Below the pieces are notes generated by a model. It had not been told where the DNA came from and searched no databases. It worked only from the letters and a program-made list of their open reading frames with translations. The position numbers were made by a program, and so were the translations under genes. Below, one piece after another: positions 1 through 10,738 of a stretch of 64,000 bases of DNA. How positions within the stretch are numbered: position 1 is the stretch's first letter; every line of letters begins with the position of its first letter. Source of the stretch: Amphiura filiformis (Eukaryota > Echinodermata > Ophiuroidea > Amphilepidida > Amphiuridae); NCBI RefSeq assembly GCF_039555335.1, contig NC_092646.1:24430893-24494892 (forward strand), in the 5' to 3' direction.

Positions 1-1320
1 ATTGGAAGCCAATGCAATTGAATGAGAAGGTTGGAGGTACCAGTTGAACGAGGGACAGAGAAAATCAAATGCACAGCACGATTTTGCAGCTTCTGCAGTC
101 TATTTCTTTCACCTTGAGTGATACCATAGAGGATTGCATTGCCATAATCAAGTCGGGACAGTATGAGAGAGCGAACAGCATGGTGACAGGTATCCTGGTC
201 AATGAATTTACGGATGCGGTAAAGATTACGAAGATGGAAATTGACAGACTTTATGAGGGTGGTAATGTGGTCACGCATAGACATGGTGGGATCAAATAAG
301 ATTCCCAGATTCCGGATGGAATTGGAGGGCTCGATGATGACTGAGCTGCTCAAATGAAGCGCAGCAAAGAATTCAGTTTTTTGATCATTCAACTTGGGTT
401 TATTGATTGTCATCCACTTCTTGATATCTGAGATACATGCAGACAATCTGGATAAAGCTAGATCAGAACTTCCAGGAACAGAAGGATCAAAGGCAGTATA
501 AAGCTGTGTATGATCTGCATATACATGGTATCTCAAATGATGATGAGTTATGATATCAGCGACAGGTTTAGTGTAGAAAGTAAATATGAGAGGACCCACA
601 ACTGAGCCCTGAGGAACCCCAAAATCCACAGATTGCTCATCCGAAAGGGTGCCAGAGATACTGACACGATTTGTGCGGCTCTTGAGGTAGCTATCAAACC
701 AGTTCAACACGAGACCACGCAGCCCATAAGATGTAGCAAGGCGAGATGTTAATAAATCATGGTCAATCGTGTCGAACGCCGCCGACAAATCCAACATGAC
801 AAGATAAACAGCCCTGTTATTGTCAATCTCATGCATAATGTCATTTTTGAAACGTAGAATGGCAGTTTCAGTGCTATGGTTGCCTCTATAAGCTGACTGA
901 AAAGGTTGTTCCAGAGAATTTTCCATGATATATGAATCAAGACGACGAGAAACAACCTTTTCAATGACTTTGGATAGGATATATAGGAGACAGGCCTCTA
1001 GTTACTCAAGTTATTTTGATCCAAATTTGATTTCTTAAGGATCGGAGTAACTATGGCCCGACGTAAGGAGTCTGGGAAAACACCAGTACTGATGGAAGTA
1101 TTCACAATATGTGAGACAAACTGAACCATATCATGGACATAGGTCTTAAGAAGCCATGTAGGCATGGAGTCCAGAGAACAAGTCGTCTTATTTGGTGCAC
1201 GAACAATAATTTCAGAGATTTCATCATGATCAGCTGAAGCAAATGAAGATAACTCGCAATTTACAGGAACATCATGAAACCCGAAAGCAGACGACCGTCC
1301 ATCTCTTCAAGGTCTATGTA
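1..1320 (-). mobile_element. L2/CR1-like LINE fragment, reverse transcriptase region, decayed
   Basis: Read on the minus strand, this stretch encodes the middle and C-terminal part of a non-LTR retrotransposon reverse transcriptase. From right to left one sees a PTWLLK-type segment (about 1170), AAFDTIDHDLL (about 770), FGVPQGSVVGP (about 620), the catalytic box (about 510) and the thumb/C-terminal segments RSLILSRLDY and LQKLQNRA (about 180-60). The catalytic box reads YADH instead of YADD, so one metal-binding Asp is lost. Around 990-1020 the expected NYRPVS segment contains a TAG and a frame change. The element is cut by the left window edge (its 3' end is outside) and similarity fades near 1320, which suggests 5' truncation. 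It is the same family as the copy at the right end of the window, but diverged. A dead copy is the safest reading. Confidence 0.92.
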
Positions 1321-2640
1321 TGAACAGAGCACATCCAGATCTTATGCAAATTGTTTCTTGACTATCTACCCATGTTTAGCCAGTATATTCTCAACATGAA
1401 AACAAAGAGAACCTGCAGAAAGTACTGGAAGTGTCGTTTGTTGTATTGAGGCAATGCATCATGTTGCAAAGCATTCTGGGAAGGGCAATATATCTTCTCT
1501 GGGGTCACCCACCTTGAACAAAAAGCAGGGACTGCCTTTTTAGGAGAGGGAGAACAATCGCTCTCTACTGCTCTCCTTAAATCTGATATAAGAGAGTGAT
1601 TTTTAGCTCTCCTTAGTTGACCATTCTCTCCTTACATTGTATTGAAAATGCTCTAAAGAGCTCTTCTTGAAGGTTCCAGAAGAGCTATTTAATGCTCTCC
1701 TGCAAATTCCAAGACAGTCTCTGAAAAAGGGGATTGTGTAATCATTGGAACATTTCAATTGTGCAGCTTGTACATTTCAATGAAATTAGGCTTCATTCCA
1801 TATTGAAAAACGTTTCCCAACAATTATGCACACCGAAGGGTCACTTCCATTTCACTTTAACCATGTGATGGGATAAAGCGAACAAGTAGTCTTCACAAAA
1901 ATTGATTTCAGGATAGTAACCACCAAACTACCAGTTAATACGACATCAGTCCAGCATCATCTCAAATGTCATCATTCATTAATACACATTACATACTTCT
2001 TACTTAGGTAATATTCATTGAGGAAAAAGAGAAGAGTTTTTGAACGAAAAACCCGACACAATCAGTATAGATAATGGTCCGATAATGGACTAAAATTCAT
2101 CAATTTTGGGCATGAAAAGGTGTTCTCAATAATAAAAAATTTTGAAAACATGCATGTTAAATGAGTACCATTATCTAGCCGAGTCATCCAGTCAGGGTTC
2201 TGAGGAATTTTCATTTTAAAATTAAATTCTCAGATCCGGAAACTTTCCGAGATTTGAGAAAAATCTGGCAATCCGGAAATGTGACATCTCTGCAGTTTGG
2301 TTGTTCATCCACCTATACATTCCAGGTCTATAATTTCACTGGGATTACAAACAAAATACGAGCTTTCACCCAATTCGCCAGGCAGTGATGAAAGCGATAT
2401 CGCCAATTTTGAGGTCGCCATTGGATTAACACATAATCATGAAATCGTCACAAACAATTCTAAATTTGTTATGTGGTGTCAAAGCAAAATTATCTTACTC
2501 TAAAACCGTCAGGGTACGACAAAGTACCCCACTGCAAGTATGTCAATTTTCCATTGGTAATTGCTAACCGTGTATTTTGAATGGGGCTGACAGCCCTGTA
2601 TCTTCGCCAGCCTCGTACGTCACGTGTTGTGCTTCCTACG
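1321..2640. other. Intergenic, no gene recognised
   Basis: AT-rich DNA with no exon I can support. There are interspersed CTCTCC/GGAGAG runs around 1540-1720. A stretch at about 2320-2375 (a TATAATTTCACTGGGATTA core) recurs at about 58642-58700, so this is probably an old repeat. Confidence 0.5.
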
Positions 2641-2654
2641 CCGCCTGCAATTCG

Positions 2655-2817
2655 CCTATTGCACGGTTCCGCCATATGCGGGGATAGCCTCGACCTGGCA
2701 ATAGACATGAATGGAAGTATTACGCATGTTATATGACTGGTTCAATCCCCATTGGCCCATTCATGCATGCTGCTAGATCGAAGCTCTCCTCTCATATAGT
2801 GGAACAATTTGCAATTT
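2655..2817. mobile_element. MITE, GCACGGTTCCGCCAT family (copy 1)
   Basis: Imperfect palindrome beginning CTATTGCACGGTTCCGCCAT and ending in its diverged inverse. It shares its left arm and the GAGAGCC/ATAGCCTCGA block with the better-preserved copy at 44308-44490. No coding capacity; boundaries are approximate. Confidence 0.6.
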
Positions 2818-3519
2818 GTTTGGGGTAAATTGGGACAGGAAGAAGGGCGAGGCGGTCAATCAGCTTGCACACCTTCTAAGTTACCATTTTGCTACACAAA
2901 ACAAAAGAGACAAATCACACAAATACCAATTGTTGTTCAGGATACCTTGTAAGGTACGGCTATATATTTGAACATTATTTCCTTTGTATCTACATATCAT
3001 AGGAAGATATAATAGCAATTCATTTTTGATTGACACAAAGATGCACAGGGAACAAACCAACATGTTATTCCAACCATCATTAATGTGACTTTCCATTTGA
3101 CAATAAACATAAGCTCATTGTCTTTCTTGTTAATTTCTTTATTTGGAAAAGCAAATTTTCAACAAAAAAATTTTCCTGAAGACGGGATCTCTGTACTACG
3201 AGTATCGACTGCTTGTGAGCACAACACTGTTAAGTGCCAAGGCTGGTTGAAGCACAAAAAGGATAGCTGCCTTTGTTTAACCTTAGCAGTTAACCTTTCT
3301 GTGTTCCAGGCAGTCTTAGCAGTTAACCGTTTTACGCTCCAGTCTTGTTTGTTGCAATTTTATCAGTGTGAATAACTTTGCCAACTTGCATACACATACA
3401 GTCATACACTGTATGTCCAATTAAGTATATGGAGCTCTTTCTGCTGCTGCAATTGACATTCATCTCCAAAAGATTTGACAAATTTTAGCAAGTGTAGATG
3501 CACAATTTACTTATAAATG

Positions 3520-3965
3520 CTGGTTTCTACTTTCCTGCCACTTGCCGGTTTGCTGACAATTTTTACGTCATGATAAGCAATAGCAACACCAGCAGCAAGC
3601 CGATGTATCGACCACTCTATCACTTTACTCAAAGCAGGGCCTAGATTTTGACAAGAATCACAGAATTGATTCTCGTAATGATTTGGTTGCGAGAATCAAC
3701 TTCTCTCATTGTATCATACAGTAAGTGCAGCGACTAAGATGGATTTTGGTTCTTGCAAACCAAGACAAAATCTAGGCCCTGCAAAGCGACAAATCACTAG
3801 CAGTTGAATTCCAAGTTGACCAGGGAGCGTTGCTGCTCTGTCGTATATGCACTTGATGAGCACAGAGGTGCAACATTCAAAGTCACGAGTCATGCCGCTT
3901 GCAGAAAAATGCAAGCGGCGTGAAGAAACCAGCATTAGTCTCATCTCGATGGATTGATTTAACCT
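3520..3965. mobile_element. MITE with CTTTCCTGCC termini (copy 1), interrupted by a second MITE
   Basis: This region matches 23203-23487 in order: the CTGGTTTC..CTTTCCTGCC start, a CACTTT..CAAAG segment, GCTGAATTCAAGT-like sequence, a GGGAGCG block and the GCTTGCAGAAAAAT..AAGCGGC segment. It is split at 3635-3781 by another palindromic element. Exact ends are uncertain. Confidence 0.65.
3635..3781. mobile_element. Nested 147-bp hAT-like MITE with CAAAG target duplication
   Basis: Termini are CAGGGCCTAGATTTTG and its exact inverse CAAAATCTAGGCCCTG. It is flanked on both sides by CAAAG (3630-3634 and 3782-3786). The CAGGG terminus is typical of hAT elements, but the duplication is 5 bp rather than 8. 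The interior carries GATTCTCG/CGAGAATC motifs that recur in elements at 4660-4830, 10466-10660, 49840-49910 and 61571-62013. Confidence 0.82.
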
Positions 3966-4418
3966 TGGTTTGCTCCTTAGCATTGTTTTTAAGAAATCCA
4001 TTAACCAAAATAGAAATAGTCTACACATTACAAAATAATCATGCTGTATTAATTTAACATAAATACATCTCAAAAAAACAAGCAAATGGAAAAATAAAGC
4101 TAATAGGGGGGCGATTTTACGCATCAAACTTAAATATTTGGGTTTGAAAACATACTACGCAAACAAACATGGGGAGTGTACATGTGTAGTCGTAGGAAGA
4201 AATATTGAAATTGGCACACAGATATCCAAAAAAATGTGAAAATAGTTTTCTCTATGCATAATTTTTGCCATATTGTATTGTCACCTATGGGAAACCAAAT
4301 AGTGAATTTTTCAGACATGTACCATAGCAAAGCTAATCAAGACAGGTGTTACAGAAGTTTGCATACATGATAACAAGCTTCACGCATCATCTGCAATGTC
4401 GTATTATGGTGCACGCCA

Positions 4419-4650
4419 AATGGGACTATTCCACTTGATATCCATACACCCCCTGTGGGCTATTCCAGTTGAAAACCATACACCCCCTATTGAAAAAAAA
4501 TTCCAAGACATGACCTTAATCTTCCACACGGAGTGGAAATTTCAAATGGGGTTACCTGAATGGGCGACTCCATTTGAAATCTACAGTTCCTGTGTAGAAG
4601 ATTCAATGTCGTCTTGCGGGTTTATGGATTTCAACTCGAATAGCCCAATG
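4419..4650. mobile_element. GGCTATTCCAGTTG-family MITE with a duplicated left end
   Basis: Member of the most abundant MITE family here. The consensus runs from GGCTATTCCAGTTGAAAT through CATACACCCCCTATGG and internal ACCTTAATCTTCCACA blocks to TTTCAACTGGAATAGCCCA. In this copy the first about 35 bp are present twice in tandem. The right end is at AATAGCCCAATG. Confidence 0.82.
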
Positions 4651-5690
4651 CAAGCAACAGATCACAAAAAAAATAAGAATCAAATGTGATTCTTGTAAAT
4701 AGTTTTCTGTGACAATTATCTGATTCTCATCCCATATTTGCTATGTAACCATAAGTCTATGAGAATCAATCTTGATTCATGCAAATTTGTTAAGAATCTT
4801 TGTGAAAATTGATTCAGGATACTAGATTCACTACATCCCCAGTTCATGAGTGACAAGCAAATTACTTTAGGGACCAAGATTTCTAGAGACAACACAAACT
4901 TCATATCTACACCAGTTGAATCAATCAAAAATAAATTGCAGTGCAGACATTTTAAACTGATTTTACTGGCGCACACATAGAAGTTGGCATTTCTGTCAGG
5001 AATTGCTCTCTCTTTCTATAATGGAGTCGGCATTCTCCACTTTTAATTTCCATGAAAAAATGTGCACCCGTTCTTCCTCTTATCAAAACTAGGGATAGAC
5101 AGCTTTTCACAGTGATGTTGGAAGATTTATGTGAAGTTAAACGAGCAAAACAAAGCAGCATGAGGGTCCGGATACTGTAATTATTCAAATGCTAAGCCTA
5201 TTATGTGATTTCGATGCCATAATTAATGATGGTGTTCTGCTTAAACAATGAAGAATAATGTCTTCAAAAACATAAATCGTGGAATTTACAACTATTATTC
5301 TGCGAAGAAAGCAACTGTTAGTTGACAACAATTAAGCTTTGTGCTCAGGGAAATAGAAATATTACGTAGTACGTTGTACATCATATGTACTTCTAAACAA
5401 GATTTTAATTTTAAAAGTTTCTGCCAAATTTTCTTTTCCTTTATCAGAATGCAAAGATGGCATCACAACTTGGCCTACCGTGCTTCTCGGCAAATAATGC
5501 CACGTCATGGAAAAAGAAAATCTGACACCAGCAGAAGTTATTGCCATACATGTAGGTGTGCAATGATAAAGCATTTGATAAAGCTGTTGCGATATCAATT
5601 AATATTGAGATTTTTAAAATTTACATGCAAACAATAAGTTCAATACCATGAACATCCAATGTTTTCTACATGCCACAGTTGTGTATTTAG
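4651..5690. other. Intergenic, repeat relics only
   Basis: No gene seen. 4660-4830 holds GATTCT/AGAATC inverted motifs like those inside the MITE at 3635-3781. The rest is plain AT-rich sequence. Confidence 0.45.
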
Positions 5691-5875
5691 GATGGCTATT
5701 CCTGTAGAAATCAACTCCCCCTACATAGACATGGCCGTAATCTCCCACACAGGGAGTGTGAATTTTAATTGGGGTTACCTGAATGGGCGACTCCATCGGA
5801 AGTCTACACCTCTGTGTGGGAGATTAAGGTCATGTCTTCCATATGGGGTGTATGGATTTCAACTGGAATAGCGTA
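5691..5875. mobile_element. GGCTATTCCAGTTG-family MITE
   Basis: Full-length but diverged copy from GGATGGCTATTCCTG to GGATTTCAACTGGAATAGC, with the internal GGTTACCTGAATGGG and GGGAGATTAAGGTCATGTC blocks preserved. Confidence 0.8.
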
Positions 5876-7056
5876 ATTGACTCGCATTAGCATTTTTCTT
5901 CCGATAAAAATGCATTTCACTTTGGAGACTGAAAGCCAACAATACTGATGCAAGAAAATCACACTGGAAAATTCAGTCTTTGCAAGTATTATCAATATTA
6001 TCTTCAATATCGCAACAGCCTATTTTATTTGGATCCTATGAAATGCGCAGACAAAAGTTACAATTTTATCATGTGTAAAAAATGAGAAGTTACAAATCTG
6101 GGGACATTGCCCCTTTATCCTGTTTCAAGCAGCTTAAGCGAGTCTCAATTCTTGAAGCATTTGAAGCTGAAAATTTGATATGGTCACTGTGTACTGGCCT
6201 ATTATGTTCGTTTCCATTCCCGTTATCTTTTCAAACTGTTCCTCAGATAATACAATGTTGATGGAAGCGCAATGTAGCGAATGAAAGAATGCCTCGCTCT
6301 TTTCATAAAGATGAGAACCACTCTTTGAGAATCAGGTTATTTCTGTATTTCTACAAATAATAAATAACAGATCGAATCTAAATTTCCACTTTTCAATAGA
6401 AACAAAGATATTCATTCACAACCTTGCACAACAGGCCATCTACCACAATTAACCCCCTTTCTATTCATACATTCAGCTTCAAAAACTTCAAAATGGATTG
6501 GCGAAATCACAAACAGTACTGTTCTAAATTCTCTTTAGTTTCACTTTAAGCTGCTTGTAACACACTTTGTTATTAAATACCAATGATTTCCTATCTTACA
6601 TACAGGACACTTTCCAATACCTTGCAAACTGTCCGCAACTCCTTTATATACTTACCAAATTTTGATTCTTTTCCATTTTTTCTTAATATTTCACCTCTAC
6701 TAAACCTCAATCTGTTTACTACTCATCACACATGTCATATAAAAAACATCTTATTCCAAAAATTCTAGCATGAAAAAAAAAATCCATTCCATGCACACAA
6801 AAAAAATACTCAACACCATCAACCGTGTCTGTTGTCACATAAATCGTGCAAGGCGATCCCGAAGAAAAAGTAATCCCGTAATATTTTTTACGCTGAATTT
6901 GGAATTACTTATGCAAAGTCGTTGGGTCCTGATGATTCCATGTCACCCTTAGAGTCAAGGGATTGGTCTCTGCATACAGGGTGCTAATGGCCCCATAGCA
7001 TAGTACAATTGTCCATGTTATCTTACAAATATTACCAGTTGAAAGTCTCTTAAAAT
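5876..7056. other. 3' flank of the BTF3-like gene, no gene recognised
   Basis: AT-rich DNA downstream (minus strand) of the BTF3-like stop codon. I find no convincing AATAAA close to the stop on the minus strand, so the polyadenylation site is not located. Confidence 0.4.
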
Positions 7057-7100
7057 TTATGACTCTTCTTTTGACGGTGCATCAAAGTCTTCTACCAATT
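7057..7100 (-). CDS. BTF3L4: BTF3-like coding exon 4 (C-terminal tail and stop)
   Basis: Acceptor CAG at 7103-7101. The shared codon gives Glu, then [13 protein letters not shown] and TAA. It matches the family tail LVENFDEASK. The 44-nt exon is too short for routine ORF finders. Confidence 0.93.
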
Positions 7101-9936
7101 CTGTTTCAAAAGAAAAACAAGATAGGAGCATGTTAATAATAGTTGAAGAAATCACCAAGTAGACAAAAGATTTAAGATAAATTCATCTTTACAAGTCCAA
7201 CAATGTTAGAACAGGCATTCTCAAATGCAATTCTCCAATGCAAGAGCGAGCGCAGTGTATATAGGGGCCCGCCTTATGGCCCCAGGTGGAGTAGCTCATG
7301 GATTTTGGCCCTGGGAGGGGCTCTCTTGGCATGTATTGTAGGAAGGCCCTGGGAGGGGCTTTCTTGGCATGTATTGTACAAGTTTTCAAATTATTTTTTT
7401 TAAATGGAGGTCGCGCTCTCTTAGCATGTATTGTAAGTTCTCACATTATGTTTTTTAAAGTGATGTTGCGGGCCACTTACAAAAACTCATCCCCACAACT
7501 TGAGGATAACCTCTAAGACATGAAGGTTATAGAACTATGCCATTGGAAATGAGGCCATTTATTCTGGTTGAAATCTACACTCCTCCTGTGAATGATTTTG
7601 GAAATAACTTCCATGGGGAGAATATGAATTTCAAATATGTACTTTAGCACATTAACCGACTCAATTGAAAACTCATCCTCCCTCTTTAGAAGATTCAGGT
7701 TGAGTATTTCTCAGAGGGTATATGAAATTCAAATGGAGCTGCCTAATGTGTTCATTCAATCTTAAATTCATACTCCCCCTGTGGGAGATATTTCCAAAAT
7801 CTTCCACAGGTGGAGTGTGGTATTTGAATGGAATAGCCCATTAATGGTGCTAGTTGCCTACATACCTGGGACATCTTCATCATCCTCGTCGATTGTGTCT
7901 GCTTGCACGCCCAGTTTGGCTCCGCTTTCTTGGATGGGAACACTTTGTGCTAATTTTCTCAAACTACTTGCACTATCAACTCCCTATTCAAGATAAAATA
8001 TATAACGAATACATGTGAATCATTTTAAAGCAAAACATATTGGGTTTAAAAAAAGGAATATTAATAATAATATTTATAGATGAAAAACATGATATGTGTC
8101 ACAATCCGGTCCATGGGGGCTAAAGGCAGCAAATTTGAAATTGAGATAAGGAGTAAAAAAAAACCCAATAAAATAAATAACACAAACTCACAAAGGCATA
8201 CATATTTTGACCAAGAATAGAATTAAAAACAGTAAATCATCCCTAGGGTTCCCGCACCTTGAAGCTGTTAAAATTCATGGACTTTCAAGGTCCAAACGCA
8301 TGATTTTCAAGGACTTACCACAACACAAAAATCATGATGCAGCTCTCCATGCTGCACATATTTTAAGGTAAAATTCCAATTTTCAAGGACTTTCAAAGAC
8401 CTTGTGCAAATTTCCAGGCCTTGAAAATGTCTTTTCAAATTCAAGGACCGTGGGAACCCTGCATCCCATCTCATACTTGATAATAGCATTTCACCTATCC
8501 ATAACTTTTATGATGGGACTTTTTACGCTGGAAATGTGATGCACTACTTTTCCCGGCCCCCACTTACCAATTGACTAATGATTCCTGGCAACATCTCTGT
8601 GAGCTGCTTGGTCTCAGCGTGGCCACTGATGGCAAATGTGTTCGCTGCAAGTGATGCCTGCACCTTAGGGTTGTTAAAGTGTATAACTGAACCATCATCT
8701 TTTATCATATTCACCTGGAGGGAGGAGAAATCAATTGCAAGAAATATGTTACTACAAATAGCAGATCTACTTGTCAAGACCCATCTATGATATGGCAAAC
8801 AGTGAGGACAGGGGAACCCCAAATGCTGGGATTTGTGCTTCATGCTTGCAGAACATTCTTGTAACGACATTTCCTGATCAAGTAAAAACCAACAAAAGTA
8901 CAAAAGCACAAACATGTATTTGCGATCTGTTTAAGGTTAGTAACTATTTTAGACTGTTGCAATTTGGTAGTTCACAGCATCTTGCCATTGGTAGTAAGCT
9001 TTGACAAAAATTGCATTGCTCACCTCATAGCGAGTGTGTCGAAGAATTCAAATATCACAGATATACTTTTGTAGGTCCTGGGACTCAGGGGTAGCATTAA
9101 GGCCCGAAAGTCGGGGGTTGTTTTCCTGTGTTTTTCACTCCTGAGCTTGCAGAAAATCCAAATACATTGGGTGAAAATTAAATCTCGGGGGTGAAAAATA
9201 TTTTGCAGTGTAGTCAGGGGTAGGAGTAAGGTCCAAAAGTAGAGGGTCAGAGTTCACCCCGAGCTTGCACATATTCCCAATATAGAGGATGAAAAATTGA
9301 TATTTTTTTAATTTAGGGGGTCATTCACCTCCGATCGGGGTTAACGCTACCCCTGCTGTGACTCTTGAGTTTCAAAGAAAGCTGAAACAACATCACCTTT
9401 GTAAAACATACATAACTCATACAATAAATCAAGCAAGTTCAAGGTATACGATTTGTAGAATGAACTTCTGCAAAACATCAATCAAGGTGTTATTTTTCAA
9501 TAATATATTGATTTAGATAATGAAAATGCAATATCTAGTCAACCATTATGCCCCATCATGTCTGGATTGTCTGGGAACATATTTACAAGCAGCATTAATA
9601 TAGTCAAGTCACCGCAAACTTGTAATGTTGCATCTGACGTCAACTGTCACTCATAATGCCACGCCCCTCAAGGATGATGTGACTTGATGTCAGACGCAAC
9701 ATTCCAGGTTCATCTCTGTCGGTGACCCATCTCTGCCGGAGTGCCGGTGAATCACTCACCTCTTCAATTCCGGGTATATTATTAACGCCTAGTTTTTTAA
9801 GTGAACTCTGTAGTTTTTTATCATCTGTAGTTGCTGTTCTGTGGACGACCTTCTTCTTTCTCCTGGCGGAGCCTTTGCCTCCTATACGTACTTGCTGTGC
9901 CTGACTCTGTAACTTTTGCAACCTTTCAGGATTCAT
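7057..9936 (-). CDS. BTF3L4: BTF3/BTF3L4-type NAC-beta subunit, complete, 4 coding exons
   Basis: Beta subunit of the nascent polypeptide-associated complex. With NAC-alpha it binds nascent chains at the ribosome exit tunnel in the cytosol and controls SRP/ER targeting. Coding exons on the minus strand are 9936-9760, 8714-8568, 7983-7866 and 7100-7057 (stop TAA at 7059-7057), joined by GT-AG introns whose phases agree (0, 0, 1). They total 486 nt, 161 aa, against about 158-162 aa in vertebrates. The N-terminus [10 protein letters not shown] is followed by the basic ribosome-binding motif [16 protein letters not shown] (residues 19-34). The NAC domain includes [35 protein letters not shown] and [12 protein letters not shown]. 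An acidic linker and the tail [13 protein letters not shown] close the protein. VNMIKDDG resembles BTF3L4 more than BTF3. The start is the Met at the family position. A good splice acceptor at 9988-9986 suggests a non-coding first exon upstream. The introns contain hAT-like MITEs. Confidence 0.96.
7308..7435. repeat. Short tandem repeat, about 3 units of 45 bp
   Basis: Three diverging units share CTCTCTTGGCATGTATTGTA. They lie in the last intron of the BTF3-like gene. Confidence 0.7.
7555..7845. mobile_element. MITE, related second subfamily (TTCCATTTGAAATTCATACT)
   Basis: About 290-bp palindromic element closely related in layout to 52705-52993. It has alternating GTGGAAGAT / ATCTTCCACAG blocks and ends in GAATGGAATAGCCCATT. 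It sits in the last BTF3-like intron; the left end is diverged. Confidence 0.7.
7866..7983 (-). CDS. BTF3L4: BTF3-like coding exon 3 (residues 109-147)
   Basis: Encodes [20 protein letters not shown] and an acidic IDEDDEDVP stretch. 118 nt; ends in phase 1 (CCA G) before GTATG. Confidence 0.93.
8244..8461. mobile_element. hAT-like MITE with CATCCC duplication
   Basis: Left end TAGGGTTCCC and right end GGGAACCCTG are inverted (C to T at the first base on the left). CATCCC flanks both sides (8238-8243, 8462-8467). The interior repeats TTTCAAGGAC/TCCTTGAAA. It lies in a BTF3-like intron, about 100 bp from exon 2. Confidence 0.75.
8568..8714 (-). CDS. BTF3L4: BTF3-like coding exon 2 (residues 60-108), core NAC domain
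   Basis: Acceptor CAG then GTG AAT ATG; ends ..GIISQL before GTAAGT. It encodes the NAC dimer core with [20 protein letters not shown]. 147 nt, phase 0 at both ends. Confidence 0.96.
9086..9355. mobile_element. hAT-like MITE with 8-bp target duplication
   Basis: Termini CAGGGGTAGCATTAA and TTAACGCTACCCCTG. The 8-bp flanks are CTGGGACT (9078-9085) and CTGTGACT (9356-9363), a 7/8 match. The interior is an internal near-duplication (GGGGTAG..AAGGTCCAAAAGT). It is in BTF3-like intron 1. Confidence 0.85.
9760..9936 (-). CDS. BTF3L4: BTF3-like coding exon 1 (residues 1-59)
   Basis: Starts at ATG 9936-9934 and ends ..NNIPGIEE followed by the donor GTGAGT. It holds the ribosome-binding RRKKKVV motif. 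Sequence from 9985 to 9937 is probably 5'UTR of the same exon, because a pyrimidine-rich tract and CAG (9988-9986) precede it. Confidence 0.95.
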
Positions 9937-9985
9937 GGTTTTGTTATTAATTTATCGACTTTGGTATGTAGGCGTGAACAATTAT

Positions 9986-9988
9986 CTG
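9986..9988 (-). promoter_or_regulatory. Probable splice acceptor of the BTF3-like 5'UTR exon
   Basis: On the minus strand a TTATTTCCTATTTTATCTC tract ends in TTCAG just before 9985, 49 nt upstream of the ATG. This suggests an upstream non-coding exon. No promoter element is identified. Confidence 0.5.
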
Positions 9989-10142
9989 AAGAGATAAAAT
10001 AGGAAATAAAGAAACAAGAATAAAATCAGTGCCAATGTTCTACTAGCAGGGTTGAAATAGTTGACTCTTTCGAGGTCAACATTTGAGTAAAAACTCAAGG
10101 TAACTTTCATGCCCAAAATGGCATGTATGTAGTTCCAGCAAC

Positions 10143-10320
10143 CAGGGTTCGAATTCGGCTGTATCGCATAGCAGTTTGCTCCACATTTTGAAGTAACTGC
10201 TACCCAATTTTGCATTTGTATAGCACTTTTTATAGTGCTTTTGTATATATGGAAGTGTCCTGATTATGATGAATTAGCCAAAAACTGCTACGCAAATTTT
10301 TTTAACGAATTCGAACCCTG
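10143..10320. mobile_element. hAT-like MITE with perfect 8-bp target duplication
   Basis: Termini CAGGGTTCGAATTCG and CGAATTCGAACCCTG are exact inverses. The target duplication CCAGCAAC is perfect (10135-10142 and 10321-10328). At 178 bp it is non-coding. It lies about 155 bp upstream of the inferred BTF3-like 5'UTR acceptor, so inside its upstream intron or promoter. Confidence 0.92.
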
Positions 10321-10465
10321 CCAGCAACTGTAACTCAGATGGGTTACAGGGCACGCTATTGACATCTGTTCCACAAATAAGAAACATCACAATACATGTA
10401 TGTGGGCTCATTGTAGGCTCCAAGGATGTAGCTGCGAAACTGTCTCAAGGACAGTTTGGGCGTGC

Positions 10466-10660
10466 CAGGGTCAAGGTCAGAAATTTGGTGCAAATTAATT
10501 CTCGCTAAGATTCTCGTCAACAAAATAACAAGAATCTAAATGGATTCTTGTAAATATTTCAGTTTATTATGCTAAGTAATATGGCGAGAATCCATAGTGC
10601 AAAATTCCACTGGGAGAATCCAAAAGGATTCTCGCACTTGGTTGAGAATTTCTGACCCTG
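10466..10660. mobile_element. hAT-like MITE with GATTCTCG interior
   Basis: Ends CAGGGTCA..GGTCAGAAATT and AATTTCTGACCCTG, with a short extra block in the left end. The interior has repeated inverted GATTCTCG/CGAGAATCC motifs, as in the element at 3635-3781. No clear target duplication was found. Confidence 0.65.
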
Positions 10661-10738
10661 CATGGATGGAGGATTTTAATCCCATTGTACCAGGGTTTGG
10701 GCATGCATGGATGATTTTAATCCCATTGTACCATACTC
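10661..10738. repeat. Tandem duplication, two units of about 40 bp
   Basis: GATTTTAATCCCATTGTACC with flanking GGGCATGCATGGATG occurs twice in tandem, immediately beside the preceding MITE. Confidence 0.7.
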
